A DNA stretch of 57,678 nt from a gamma proteobacterium symbiont of Taylorina sp. Its GTDB lineage: Bacteria > Pseudomonadota > Gammaproteobacteria > GRL18. The position numbers were made by a program, and so were the translations under genes. The stretch spans positions 1 to 57,678 of the forward strand of contig JAHXIV010000009.1 in NCBI GenBank assembly GCA_025655455.1. The letters run 5' to 3'. This document shows, piece by piece, positions 1-8,839 of this stretch (positions are counted from its first letter, which is position 1; each line of letters begins with the position of its first letter). Below the pieces are notes generated by a model, which did not search any database, had not been told where the DNA came from, and saw nothing but the letters and a program-made list of their open reading frames with translations.

Positions 1-122
1 AAATAACGGGGATTGAGGCTTACCGTTTAAGAAATGAGACTCGGTTTGATATGGCTGTGAATATCAAAAGCCTGAGCCACAGGGACACACACATAATAGC
101 AACTTATGGAGCAATTTTGTAG
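1..122 (+). CDS. 3' end of an unidentified gene, possibly a tyrosine recombinase
   Basis: An open frame enters from the left edge and gives 39 residues before TAG at 120-122. The end of the product reads S-L-S-H-R-D-T-H-I-I-A-T-Y-G. This loosely resembles the C-terminal box of tyrosine recombinases (LGH-x-D-x-x-T-T-x-x-Y), but it is too short to prove and the tyrosine context is imperfect. The next gene remnant, on the other strand, is also a recombinase, so a mobile-element junction is plausible. No start is visible. Confidence 0.35.
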   Translation, partial: ITGIEAYRLRNETRFDMAVNIKSLSHRDTHIIATYGAIL

Positions 123-129
123 CGTCGAA

Positions 130-792
130 TTAGGAAACTGTTTTGATGATGATATAGAAGTCAGCAGAGTTCATAGTAGCCAAATGCCTGCCCACTCTTT
201 TTTTAGGTGACACGGGAATGTGAGCCAATTTCATGTATTTGATTATTATTTGGTGAAGATGATCGCTTTCACTGAAAGGAAGAAAGGAAGAAAGGAAGGG
301 ATCTAAATGATGGATGAACAGACAAGGACTATCAACATCAGGTCGTCCATATTTTATGGTAATCAATCACTGTCCATCCAACGTCTTGCACTAAGGGCAA
401 GCTTAAGCTGGTTCTTGTTTTCGGTTGGGTAAAGACCAGTTGTTTATCCTCCCAGTGAAAGTTTTCAAAGGTGAGTTTTTTAATATCACCGACACGCAGA
501 CCCAGATGACATGCAAGAAGGATCATGGCGTAATCCCGTTTTCCTACAGGACTGCCTCTGTCGATGACCGCTATTAATTTTTTTAAATCACTAACAGACC
601 AGAACGATGGAATTCTTGTCTGCTTTCTGGATTGTACCATCGGTATTTTTTGTGAGAAATCAATTGCAATCAATTTATCGTTTAAAAGATATTTAAATAG
701 TGCACGCAAGGAACATAATTGCTGTTACACTGTTTTATAGGTATAATCGGCCAGTGTTTTAATATATCGTTTATTTAGAAAGGCATTGGATT
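130..792 (-). pseudogene. Tyrosine recombinase/phage integrase remnant
   Basis: The minus strand carries a decayed integrase. The middle part (338-709) has the core-binding/catalytic boundary and the first catalytic arginine in HLGLRVGDIKKL. The N-terminal side continues in the same frame past an in-frame TAA at 725-727, with readable residues up to about 792. The C-terminal side continues in another frame (about 130-355) with KYGRPDVDSP and FSESDHLHQI, so there is a frameshift near 340-365. The HxxR and tyrosine boxes are lost. An 8-bp microsatellite (275-298) sits inside the remnant. Family identity is recognised from these conserved strings. The gene is certainly non-functional. Confidence 0.8.
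275..298. repeat. 8-bp tandem repeat, three copies
   Basis: AAAGGAAG is repeated three times without mismatch inside the integrase remnant. It adds extra Phe-Leu-Ser residues when read on the minus strand. An 8-bp unit changes the reading frame with each copy gained or lost, so it may have contributed to the decay of the gene. Confidence 0.9.
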
Positions 793-897
793 TCAGTTAA
801 CTGGAAGTGTAAAAAATATAACCAGCATTCCTGCCATGAGAGGCCTAAAAACATCCCTCCTCCCATATTAGCCTAAGTAGGGAGGGACATAGCTTAT

Positions 898-1435
898 TTA
901 AACCATTGATAATAACTCATCATTTGGCTCAGGATTAGTTAAGTGATTAATGTAATTTGATAGCGTTTTTATGGAAACAATTATCATTACTTCAAGAACC
1001 TGTTGTTTTGTAAACCCCGCGTTTAAAAATTCACTAATTGTTTTCTCCGATAATTTTCCCCTATCTTTGACAACGGATTGAGTAAATTTAACAAGAGCTG
1101 CATTTTTGTTATCAGCTATTTCAGCTTTGTCATTTAATGCATTTATCGTTTGTTTGTTGGCTTGTTTCATATTGCCAATTGCACGATGAGCGACTGTACA
1201 AAAATTACATTCATTTTCCACACTAACAGCTAATTAAGCTACTTGCTGTTGTGCTGGTGTGAAAGAGGTCTTTCCTATAATCTTGTTAAGAGAGAGATAG
1301 GCTTCAAGTGTTGTTGGAGCTTCTGCCATATAGGCGAATAAATTAGGAATAAACCCATACTTTTTGTATTTGTTCAAGAATATCTGTAGCATCTTCTGGG
1401 GCTGTTTCTATTGTATAAAAAGTAAAATCAGTCAT
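898..1435 (-). pseudogene. AhpD/carboxymuconolactone decarboxylase-like protein, broken
   Basis: The original start is ATG at 1433-1435, preceded by a good ribosome binding site (GAGGA). The product starts MTDFTFYTIETAPEDA and is readable to about 1365. The frame then slips in an A-run near 1358-1365 and continues as YGFIPNLFAYMAEAPTTLEA. An in-frame TAA follows at 1234-1236. The last part (898-1221) is intact and has the ENECNFCTVAHR box, the C-x-x-C-x-x-x-H signature of AhpD-like peroxidase-related proteins. One frameshift plus one stop codon means no full product. It stands divergent to an AraC-type regulator remnant, a common pairing of regulator and target, and both are dead. Confidence 0.8.
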
Positions 1436-1490
1436 ATTTAATCCTCTATATCATTGTGAAAACAGCATTGTAACCGTTATAATTCGGATC

Positions 1491-1818
1491 ATGAATGATA
1501 TAAATAACATAAAAACAACTAAATCGTCCGTATTTGATGTGATGTCAGATGTTCTAAATTTATTAAATCTAAATGTAAATATCTATCACAATGCAAAAGT
1601 TTGCGGCAACTGGCGTATTGACGAACATAAGCTTGGTGCTACATGTTTTCATATTGTTACGCTAGTTATTAGCAACAATATCTCTGGTACCAAAATCAAG
1701 ACATGCAGATGAAATTCACAAACAAGAAGTTACAACCTCTATAAATTCAATAATTGAAAAGCTTTCGCCAATTACCAGTCAGTTTTCGGTTCTTCAAATT
1801 AATGCGTGTCTTTTATAA
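1491..1818 (+). pseudogene. AraC-family regulator, N-terminal cupin fragment
   Basis: The first 73 codons (to 1712) encode the start of an AraC-type effector domain: FDVMSDVLNLLNLNV then CGNWRIDEHKLGATCFHIV, typical of the cupin_6 type. The frame then slips by one base, and the downstream frame (about 1687-1818) continues with VPKSRHADEIHKQEV and ends in TAA at 1816-1818. The DNA-binding helix-turn-helix half is missing, because the region beyond is occupied by the neighbouring GH114 gene. It probably once regulated the divergent AhpD-like gene. Family assignment rests on the CGNW and H-x-V-T motifs and is moderately sure. Confidence 0.65.
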
Positions 1819-1893
1819 AATTGTTAAGAGCATCTACGGATTATAATCTCCAATGTTTTAGTATAAGTACGCATTTTTGTGATGAACCAAATT

Positions 1894-3273
1894 TTACTCA
1901 AAATCCGGTGGTGTTTCTGTTAGACGTGATAGTGAAACCCTCGTCACTAATGGTCTTAAACCTGCGTCTTTTGCATCTGTATAGACCTGTGCCGCATTGC
2001 TTGTTGAGATACAATAATCTACTGAAAATACCGGGAGTCCGGCTTGCTGATACTGTTCATACTGCTCCAGTCGATTATCCGTTGACCATTCATCATCATG
2101 ACGTGCATGTAGATCGCCTGCATCAGATGCATCCCACTTTGCATCTCCTGCTCCATGAAACCAGGTATCTTCGACTGCTAAACCATCGATTGCAGATAAG
2201 TAGCGATATTTATCTGCATCAATCAAGTAGGGGGCATTTTGAGAGATAACCAGAAAGTCCGGGATGATTGTCTTACCGGCTTGCCCTAGTTCTTTAATAA
2301 AATGAATCATCTCAGTTTCAGGATTAACCTCATCTTCTGCAGCTGCCTGCCTGACAGGATCATCATCATAAGCTTCAACCCAGTCAAGGTAGATGCCGTC
2401 AAAGCCAAAGCGAGCCAGTTTCGCAATAATACCATTGTCACCCAGCCAAAGGTCTTTCCATTCCTGTTTCCAGTAAGCAACATTAAAATTGCCGCTCCAC
2501 CCGTCAGGATCAATGGTTATCATAAAATCAGGCTGACCTCGCTGAGTGGCTGTTGGAGCTACCCAGTCGGATTGCCAGTAATCCCGATAGTCCTCAGCCT
2601 GTCCGATATCAATATAGGCTAGTAATAAACGTTTTTTACCATCAGATGTTGTTCTTAATTGTGAAATTATTTCCTGTGTATTATAGGGATAGTCAATGTA
2701 ATTGTGACCGGGTTCCAATACCAGCATGTCATATTCAGTCTTGTCCAGTGTCTCAATAGCACCATCCTCATCTAAGCCCTGTATTTGATACATCCATGAA
2801 TAAGAGTTATTTAAGCGCTGTTGACGGCTATTATCTGCTGCTGCTTTAACCGGATAAGCTGAAAAAATAAACGGGTCAAAATCAAGACTGCCATTTTGAT
2901 TACCATCGATGACAAAATAAAATATATTTAAGCCTGCATCGAGTTGACACTCTGGTTCAATGGTCAGCTTGTCAAAGGAAATTAAATCACCTTGATAGAT
3001 AGCATTGATTCCCGGTTTAAATGCATTATTGGCAATTGCCAGGGAAGAGAACTGTGATTGTGCGTTCTGGTGTATCAGCCACCAGTCAGCAGGTGTGGAA
3101 AGATCTTCTGTTTCAAGGCTTAGTGACAGGTCAAAATAATCCTGACAATTACCACTATCAAGTCCTGTGCTGTAATCAATATTAAGTGTTAAATCAATCG
3201 TCGTTTCAGATAAAATGCTGGAAACGGCCGGGGTGAAATAACATAAAAAGATAATGCTTAAAAAAAATCTCAT
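1894..3273 (-). CDS. Secreted GH114-like glycosidase (endo-alpha-1,4-polygalactosaminidase family)
   Basis: 459 residues with an N-terminal signal peptide (residues 1-19). Residues about 45-145 form a small beta-rich module with PADWWLI, IYQGDLISF and a YFVID...GSLDFD ending. The same module occurs in the two adjacent genes. Residues about 150-459 resemble the GH114/TM1410 TIM-barrel family: YDMLVLEPG, LLAYIDIGQAEDYRDYW, FDGIYLDWVEAYDDD and the late SVDYC. The family cuts polymers containing alpha-1,4-galactosamine, and related domains occur in PelA. I infer action on an exopolysaccharide in the periplasm or outside the cell. It lies 36 bp downstream of the beta-helix gene on the same strand, probably co-transcribed. 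The exact substrate is not shown. Confidence 0.85.
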   Translation of the reverse strand: MRFFLSIIFLCYFTPAVSSILSETTIDLTLNIDYSTGLDSGNCQDYFDLSLSLETEDLSTPADWWLIHQNAQSQFSSLAIANNAFKPGINAIYQGDLISFDKLTIEPECQLDAGLNIFYFVIDGNQNGSLDFDPFIFSAYPVKAAADNSRQQRLNNSYSWMYQIQGLDEDGAIETLDKTEYDMLVLEPGHNYIDYPYNTQEIISQLRTTSDGKKRLLLAYIDIGQAEDYRDYWQSDWVAPTATQRGQPDFMITIDPDGWSGNFNVAYWKQEWKDLWLGDNGIIAKLARFGFDGIYLDWVEAYDDDPVRQAAAEDEVNPETEMIHFIKELGQAGKTIIPDFLVISQNAPYLIDADKYRYLSAIDGLAVEDTWFHGAGDAKWDASDAGDLHARHDDEWSTDNRLEQYEQYQQAGLPVFSVDYCISTSNAAQVYTDAKDAGLRPLVTRVSLSRLTETPPDFE

Positions 3274-3309
3274 GGTATTATCCTGTTGATATAAGGGTTT
3301 TAGCAGAAA

Positions 3310-5157
3310 TTATTGACTGAAACCATAGGAAAAATGTTTGGAATATAAGTCTATTTCTGAATCTGTCACCAAATCAATAGCAAAAAAATAGCTGTAATCA
3401 TGATTTGAGTCCTGTTTTAGAGGAATGCCAATATCTGAAAAATTAATCAATCCGCCCTGGTAAATTGGAGTGATATCAGCTTTGAATTCGCTGCTGAGCA
3501 GATCATAAAAAAACAGGCCATCTGCTCCGGCTCTGATAAGCCACCAATCTGCCGGTGTGTGTAAATAACTACCTGAATCGAGGCTGATAGACAGACTATT
3601 GGAGTTTGACTGAGTGATAGAAAGTTTTGGGAGTGATGGATCAATCTTATCACCCAGGGCACCTAATGATACATTTTTACCTGAACTTCTGGGATTTGAT
3701 TTTTGATGTGTTACATACTGTAAGGTGACAGGATGTTTATTGCTCATACTCGAAGGAAGCTCTGTGGACACATTATAAGCAGGTGAGTTTTCAGATATTG
3801 AGAAGTCATAAACCGATACATTTTTAAAGCCTGGTGATGAGCCGGTTATCGGTTCACTATTGAGAGTGACTGCACCGATAAATTTATGCCATTCATTATC
3901 AGGACTACTGTTTTGCCAGCCGAAATTAAGCCAGTTAGTACTTTCAAAAATATAGTTACCGGCATCTCTGGCAAGGTAGAATTCAGGTTTGGGATCACCC
4001 TTATCCGTATCCAGATAAAAAATATTATTAGCGATAACAGCCGTTTCATCATTGGAGCTTAAATCAAAAAGACTGATACCCCATTCCTGATCCTGATTCA
4101 TGTGAATATAAACGGTGTTATGAAAAAAATGCAGTGTTCCTTTGCGATAAATGGACTCGTCACCTATGTCACCACCAAAATGGATCATATTAACAGAGTA
4201 AGGGTATTGGTCAGAATATTCATTAATAATAATGTTGCCATATACCCAGGTATCAAAAAAACCGGGTTCATTCCTTAATATTTCATAACTGTCTTCAGGT
4301 TCAACTAAATCAAGGGTTCTTGCTCCCGCTTTGATCCAGTTATAGCGGATTACTGTGTTGGATGAACGATCTTTTAAAGCGATTCCTCCAGCGCCTGCAC
4401 GGAGGTTACCAATTCTATTATACTGAAAAGTGATGCCGGCGACCTGCGTATAGATATTATGTTCCTGATCACTGCCAATAATGCCGTTATTGTGAATATA
4501 GTTTCGTTCAACTAAAACGTCTCTTGAAGTCTGTTCCTCATAATTATTTTTTGACAGAGCAAAAAAACCATTGCCGTTATCTGCAATTTCACAATTACGC
4601 ACAGTCAGGTGTTCAACTAATACTGCCCATATACCGGCAGCTCCATCAACATAAGAATATGTTTGTCCATCCATGCCGGTATACTGATAATCAGGATGTC
4701 CTGAGATGATTTTCAGCCCTTCAATATGAAGATAGCCGGGTTTGTATCCCCATTCGTCATCTGGACCGGCATGAATAATGATGACACCCAGGGATTCGGT
4801 CCATTCCCGTTCAAAAAAATTCTCTAGTGAGTCAGGCGTCGTTGCATTTTCACCGCTTAGTACAGGTAATTGTCCTTCAGGGCCGGCAATGCCGATAATG
4901 CGTATGGGGGCTAATTTTGTTCCTCTTGAACGGAGTCCGATTTTACTGCGGTAAGGTTCAGATCGCCAATGAATATTGACCTGATCACCAGCCTTTAAAT
5001 TTGGCCAGTCAATAGTGTTCAGGTCTTTGTTCTGATAATTAGATCCTACCTCATAGATTGCTGCATTACACAAGATAGAGATAAAAAAGGTCACTAAAGA
5101 AACAAAAAATATGAATAGTCTTTTATGGACGAGTGGAAATTTTAATACGAGGAACAT
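3310..5157 (-). CDS. Secreted right-handed beta-helix protein (putative polysaccharide lyase or epimerase)
   Basis: 615 residues with a signal peptide (residues 1-32). Residues about 35-480 look like a parallel beta-helix: repeated short Asn/Gly-rich turns such as GLKIISGH, LVERNYIHNNG, YNRIGNLRAGAGGIAL, NTVIRYNWIKAG and YGNIIINEYSD. This is the pattern of right-handed beta-helix carbohydrate lyases, hydrolases or epimerases. The last 100 residues are the D-W-W module (HTPADWWLIRAG, IYQGGLINFSDIGI, YFFAID) also found in the GH114 gene downstream and the esterase gene upstream. No specific catalytic set is recognised, so the activity is open. It is divergent from the SGNH gene with a 137-bp shared gap, suggesting joint control. 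Confidence 0.8.
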   Translation of the reverse strand: MFLVLKFPLVHKRLFIFFVSLVTFFISILCNAAIYEVGSNYQNKDLNTIDWPNLKAGDQVNIHWRSEPYRSKIGLRSRGTKLAPIRIIGIAGPEGQLPVLSGENATTPDSLENFFEREWTESLGVIIIHAGPDDEWGYKPGYLHIEGLKIISGHPDYQYTGMDGQTYSYVDGAAGIWAVLVEHLTVRNCEIADNGNGFFALSKNNYEEQTSRDVLVERNYIHNNGIIGSDQEHNIYTQVAGITFQYNRIGNLRAGAGGIALKDRSSNTVIRYNWIKAGARTLDLVEPEDSYEILRNEPGFFDTWVYGNIIINEYSDQYPYSVNMIHFGGDIGDESIYRKGTLHFFHNTVYIHMNQDQEWGISLFDLSSNDETAVIANNIFYLDTDKGDPKPEFYLARDAGNYIFESTNWLNFGWQNSSPDNEWHKFIGAVTLNSEPITGSSPGFKNVSVYDFSISENSPAYNVSTELPSSMSNKHPVTLQYVTHQKSNPRSSGKNVSLGALGDKIDPSLPKLSITQSNSNSLSISLDSGSYLHTPADWWLIRAGADGLFFYDLLSSEFKADITPIYQGGLINFSDIGIPLKQDSNHDYSYFFAIDLVTDSEIDLYSKHFSYGFSQ

Positions 5158-5294
5158 AGATCACCACACTTTTGTAATGAATATAAGATGAGAATATCAT
5201 TTTATAATAAAAAAGAATATGATTGTAATCAATAAACCTTGTGTTTAAAGGGATAAATAACTACTATTTTTATTCCATGTCTGAGGAGAATTAA

Positions 5295-7412
5295 ATGCGT
5301 ATTTTAAAATCCTGTCTATTGACTGCTCTGTTAATATTTTCTCTATCTGCTCATTCGTTACAAATCATTACGCTTGGAGACAGCCTGACAGCTGGCACCG
5401 GTGATAGTGAATATGATTTCAATGGTGTTGAACTGGGGTATTCCAGTCGTTTAAAAGCAATAATTTCTCAACAATATGCAACACCTATGGTGAAAAATTT
5501 TGGTAGAGATGGGTGGTCCACAGGGGAACTGATTGAAGGTGCTGATTGGGGAGACAGCCCGGGGGCAGGTCCCAGTCAGTTAAATAGCGCCTTAAGTCTT
5601 ATTTCTTCAGCAGAAAAGAATATAGTACTGGTCTGGATAGGGGTTAATGATTTATATGGTCTCTATCAGTGGATGTGTGAAGTCAATGACCCACTGTCCT
5701 GTCCACAGGAAGATGCTCAGGATTATGCTGCAGATATAGAGATTATTTTAAAAAAGCTAACTGAAGCGGGTGCTGTTGTTTATATTGCATTACTGGATGA
5801 TGTGTCAAAACGCCCGGTGATTGCAAGCTCTGCTTTTGCTGATAGTTTTGAAGAAATCACTAAGGATGAATTACCTTTAGTCTCGGCACAGGTAACACGC
5901 TATAATCAGGAAATTCAAAGGCTTGCCAAACAATATAATGTGACAACGGTTGATTTTTTTAATACCACTATTCTAGAACAAAACAGCACTCTAAGTGAAG
6001 ATGGAAATCATCCCAATGCAGCAGGTTATGATCAGATTGCACAAATCTGGTTTGATGCCATTGAGGTTGAAATATCTGGAACAGCTTCAAGCGATGATGA
6101 CATAAGCCCATCTTCTGATACTGATGAAACAACTATTACTATGCCTGTTGTGGATGTTAATTATCAGGGTAAAAAGATTGTCAGTTCCACCTCAGGTCAT
6201 GCTTTCAATGTTTCATTATCCCTGCAAGCAAATGATTATAAAAATATGGATGCAGACTGGTGGTTTGTAATCGTTAACTCTGAAGGACAAATTCAATATT
6301 TTGATGTTAGTCAAATGAATTTTTCGGATGGCCTAGAAACAACCTTACAGATACCTTTGCTCTCATTTTCAGATCTGCCATTACCGATAACGATTAAAGA
6401 AGCTGGTCATTATTACTTCATCTTTGCTATTGACACAATTAATAATGGGCAACTGGATGTTATTGACGGGAAAACATTTTTTAATTTTATTGAAATTAAT
6501 ATTACTAATACAGGCAATATTGGGTCTGATCAATCGGCGTTTATAACTTATTCATATAATGATAATGTATATCGGGTTGATGCAGTTAAAGGCGCTCAAG
6601 CTGAATCGATTAGTGAAAAATTAAATCAACTCAGTGCTAATGGTTCTGATCCTGTTGCAGATTTAAACCTGAATGCTTCACCCAATGGACAATGGATGAT
6701 TCTGGACAGTGATCGATTTCATGCTGAATGTCAGGGTTGGGGCTGCCTGACTGTCACTAATCGGGATGTGACTTCTGCTTTTGTTGTAAAAGTCAATGGT
6801 GCTGTTGTTCATCCGGACTCAGGAGCTGCAGTGATTGATTCAAGCGGCACAAAAATTATTTATTCCAGTGAAGGGGATTCTCATCATAGGGATTTATGGC
6901 TGCTGCAGAGAAATAATGTCAATGAAAACAACTGGCAGCCACCGGTTTTATTAACAGCGGACTCACCTTTTTCATGGAATGTCATACCTGCTATTGCTGA
7001 TGATGGTTCAAAACTTTTATTTCAATGCGGCAACGAAGCCTATGATTCTCATACAGTTTGTGAAGTAAAAACAGATGGTTCCGGCTTTAGAATTTTAATT
7101 GATATTAGTACGATTGATAGTGTGAGGACACCGGATTATACTCCTGATGGCAGTGTGGTATTAGAGATAGATACATCAGATGGAAATGAGTTACTCTATC
7201 GACTTAATCCACAAACACTCTCTTATGAACCGATTAATTCTCAATTTAATAATGATAATTCACCCTGTGTTTTGGCTGATGGAAGTATTGCCAGCCTCTG
7301 GATAGAAAATGATTTACATGAATTAAAAATTATGAAACCGGATGGCAGTAGTTATTTTAAAGCAGTAGCTGGAATAGATATCGATGATTTTGTTTTAGGT
7401 TGTGGTAATTAA
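5295..7412 (+). CDS. Secreted GDSL/SGNH esterase with D-W-W module and TolB-like propeller
   Basis: 705 residues in three parts. After a signal peptide (1-21) comes an SGNH hydrolase domain (about 24-255) with block I LGDSLTAGTG, block II NFGRDGWST, block III GVND and block V DGNHPNAAGY, so all four catalytic blocks are present. Residues about 285-400 form the D-W-W module (D321-W322-W323, then YYFIFAID and GQLDV) shared with the two minus-strand neighbours. Residues about 415-705 are Asp/Ser/Gly-rich blades such as NASPNGQWMILDSD, SSGTKIIYSSEG and PDGSVVLEI, typical of TolB/WD40-like propellers. The start is supported by GAGGAG upstream. It probably deacylates a glycan or lysophospholipid. 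The neighbours favour a glycan. Confidence 0.85.
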   Translation: MRILKSCLLTALLIFSLSAHSLQIITLGDSLTAGTGDSEYDFNGVELGYSSRLKAIISQQYATPMVKNFGRDGWSTGELIEGADWGDSPGAGPSQLNSALSLISSAEKNIVLVWIGVNDLYGLYQWMCEVNDPLSCPQEDAQDYAADIEIILKKLTEAGAVVYIALLDDVSKRPVIASSAFADSFEEITKDELPLVSAQVTRYNQEIQRLAKQYNVTTVDFFNTTILEQNSTLSEDGNHPNAAGYDQIAQIWFDAIEVEISGTASSDDDISPSSDTDETTITMPVVDVNYQGKKIVSSTSGHAFNVSLSLQANDYKNMDADWWFVIVNSEGQIQYFDVSQMNFSDGLETTLQIPLLSFSDLPLPITIKEAGHYYFIFAIDTINNGQLDVIDGKTFFNFIEINITNTGNIGSDQSAFITYSYNDNVYRVDAVKGAQAESISEKLNQLSANGSDPVADLNLNASPNGQWMILDSDRFHAECQGWGCLTVTNRDVTSAFVVKVNGAVVHPDSGAAVIDSSGTKIIYSSEGDSHHRDLWLLQRNNVNENNWQPPVLLTADSPFSWNVIPAIADDGSKLLFQCGNEAYDSHTVCEVKTDGSGFRILIDISTIDSVRTPDYTPDGSVVLEIDTSDGNELLYRLNPQTLSYEPINSQFNNDNSPCVLADGSIASLWIENDLHELKIMKPDGSSYFKAVAGIDIDDFVLGCGN

Positions 7413-7993
7413 ACTTTTATCCCTCTGCGTGAAGCAATAGCAGCACCCATTTTTTTAAACTCTGAATCACTGATATGTGTTTTTGCATAGGGAAATATAA
7501 TGTTATTTTCTATTTCTGCATGTTCATGCATAGCGTCTTTAAATTGAAGAGAAAGTTTTTCTAATTGTTTGAAGTCCTTACTTCTATTGTTTAACAAATT
7601 ATTAATTTTTTCCCAAAGATTATCGGTTTCAACATGTTCTTTAATCATGCGGTTGATTAATTGAATTAAATCCCTGTCTTTTTTATTATCTGACTTAGAG
7701 CCATTAGCATGTTTAGAGCCAAGTGCAATAATGGCAGGAAATAGATGCTGTTCTTCGTCAAGATGATGTTCCGGGCTGGCAATATTAAAGTATTGACATA
7801 TATTCTTTGCAGTATTGATCAGTTCTTCAGACCAGCCCTGTTGTTTGAGTTCTGTACTGAGCTTTAGTAAGGTGGAAGAAAAGTGGATAATTTTTTCATG
7901 ACAGCTTTCTAATAATTCAAGAGGGCGTTCAAACGGTGTGTCATTCTCTATAGTATCAGGTGCTTGTTTCAGTAATTGTTTAATGCTTATCAT
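7409..7993 (-). CDS. Hemerythrin-like HHE cation-binding protein
   Basis: 194 residues, cytoplasmic, all-helical. Iron-ligand motifs of hemerythrin-like four-helix bundles appear in order: SCHEKI (H32), PEHHLDEEQHLFP, KEHVETDNLW and HEHAEIENNIIFP. Such proteins bind a di-iron centre and handle O2 or NO, or act in iron-sulfur repair, but the sequence cannot decide which. The stop overlaps the last bases of the convergent SGNH gene. The short gap to the next gene (pcm, 20 bp upstream, same strand) suggests co-transcription with pcm. Confidence 0.85.
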   Translation of the reverse strand: MISIKQLLKQAPDTIENDTPFERPLELLESCHEKIIHFSSTLLKLSTELKQQGWSEELINTAKNICQYFNIASPEHHLDEEQHLFPAIIALGSKHANGSKSDNKKDRDLIQLINRMIKEHVETDNLWEKINNLLNNRSKDFKQLEKLSLQFKDAMHEHAEIENNIIFPYAKTHISDSEFKKMGAAIASRRGIKV

Positions 7994-8013
7994 GTCTTTT
8001 CTTTGAATAAGCT

Positions 8014-8676
8014 CTATAGAATAAAAGCATCGGCTTGTGCGGCATTTTCTAATGCTGGAACCCGGGTTTCAAATAAATCTTCATAAGAGAATTGATCAGC
8101 GCTAATCCGTGTAATTAAAACAGCTTTCATTATTGGTGCACTGCCAATCACAGCAAATAGACGGCCACCGCCGGTCAGGCTTTGTTTAAAACTTTCAGGC
8201 AGTTGTGGAACAGAACCTGTTAAAACAATAACATCGTAAGTCTCATTGTCTGCAAAACCCTGTGCGGCATCATCAATCACAAAAGTAACATTATTGAATT
8301 CTTCATTTTGTAATTTTTGTTCGGCCTGTTGACTGAGTTTGTTATGAATCTCAACACTGCAGACAGTGTCAGCAAGATGAGCCAGAAGAGCGGTCATATA
8401 ACCGCTTCCAGTACCAATTTCCAATACTTTATCTGTTTTTTGAACTTGTACTGCCTGTAAAATTTTTGCTTCAATTTTAGGAGCCAGCATGACCTGGTTG
8501 CAATCAATGGGTAATTCAAAATCTGTAAAAGCAGATTCCTTCATAGCACTGATAACATAATCTTCACGTGGAATGGCCTCTAAAGCTTCTAGAGCAACTG
8601 GATCAATGACATTCCATGGCTTTATTTGCTGTTCAATCATATTGTGTCGAGCAGTTTCAAAATTCATTTCAATCAT
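8014..8676 (-). CDS. pcm: Protein-L-isoaspartate O-methyltransferase family protein
   Basis: About 220 residues. Class I SAM-dependent methyltransferase with LEIGTGSGYMTALLA as motif I, VCSVEIH as motif II and YDVIVLTGSVP as the post-II strand. The N-terminal segment MIEQQIKPWNVID and PREDYV are typical of the PCMT group that lies near tolC in many gammaproteobacteria. I use the ATG at 8674-8676 (MIEMNFETARHN). The longer frame begins with TTG at 8694. An AAAGG lies 8 bases upstream of the chosen ATG. The Ser/Thr-rich active-site motif of classical Pcm is changed (PKIEAKIL with Met-Leu-Ala before it), so the substrate may differ from isoaspartyl proteins. Confidence 0.85.
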   Translation of the reverse strand: MIEMNFETARHNMIEQQIKPWNVIDPVALEALEAIPREDYVISAMKESAFTDFELPIDCNQVMLAPKIEAKILQAVQVQKTDKVLEIGTGSGYMTALLAHLADTVCSVEIHNKLSQQAEQKLQNEEFNNVTFVIDDAAQGFADNETYDVIVLTGSVPQLPESFKQSLTGGGRLFAVIGSAPIMKAVLITRISADQFSYEDLFETRVPALENAAQADAFIL

Positions 8677-8839
8677 ATGTGATGCCTTTGTCAATAATTA
8701 GTTTCTCTTAACTTGATTATAAAAGAAATTAAAGCTAAAAGGTAGATCAAGACAAGCTTCAGCAATGTATTTTATAAAATGTTGTTTTTATAGAGGCTTT
8801 TGTTAAAATAACCAGTTCAAAATATTTTTTGGGGGAATC

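Noticed and set aside
2302..2759. Plus-strand genes opposite the GH114-like gene
   Set aside because: They are shadows of the minus-strand gene, with no ribosome sites or family matches.
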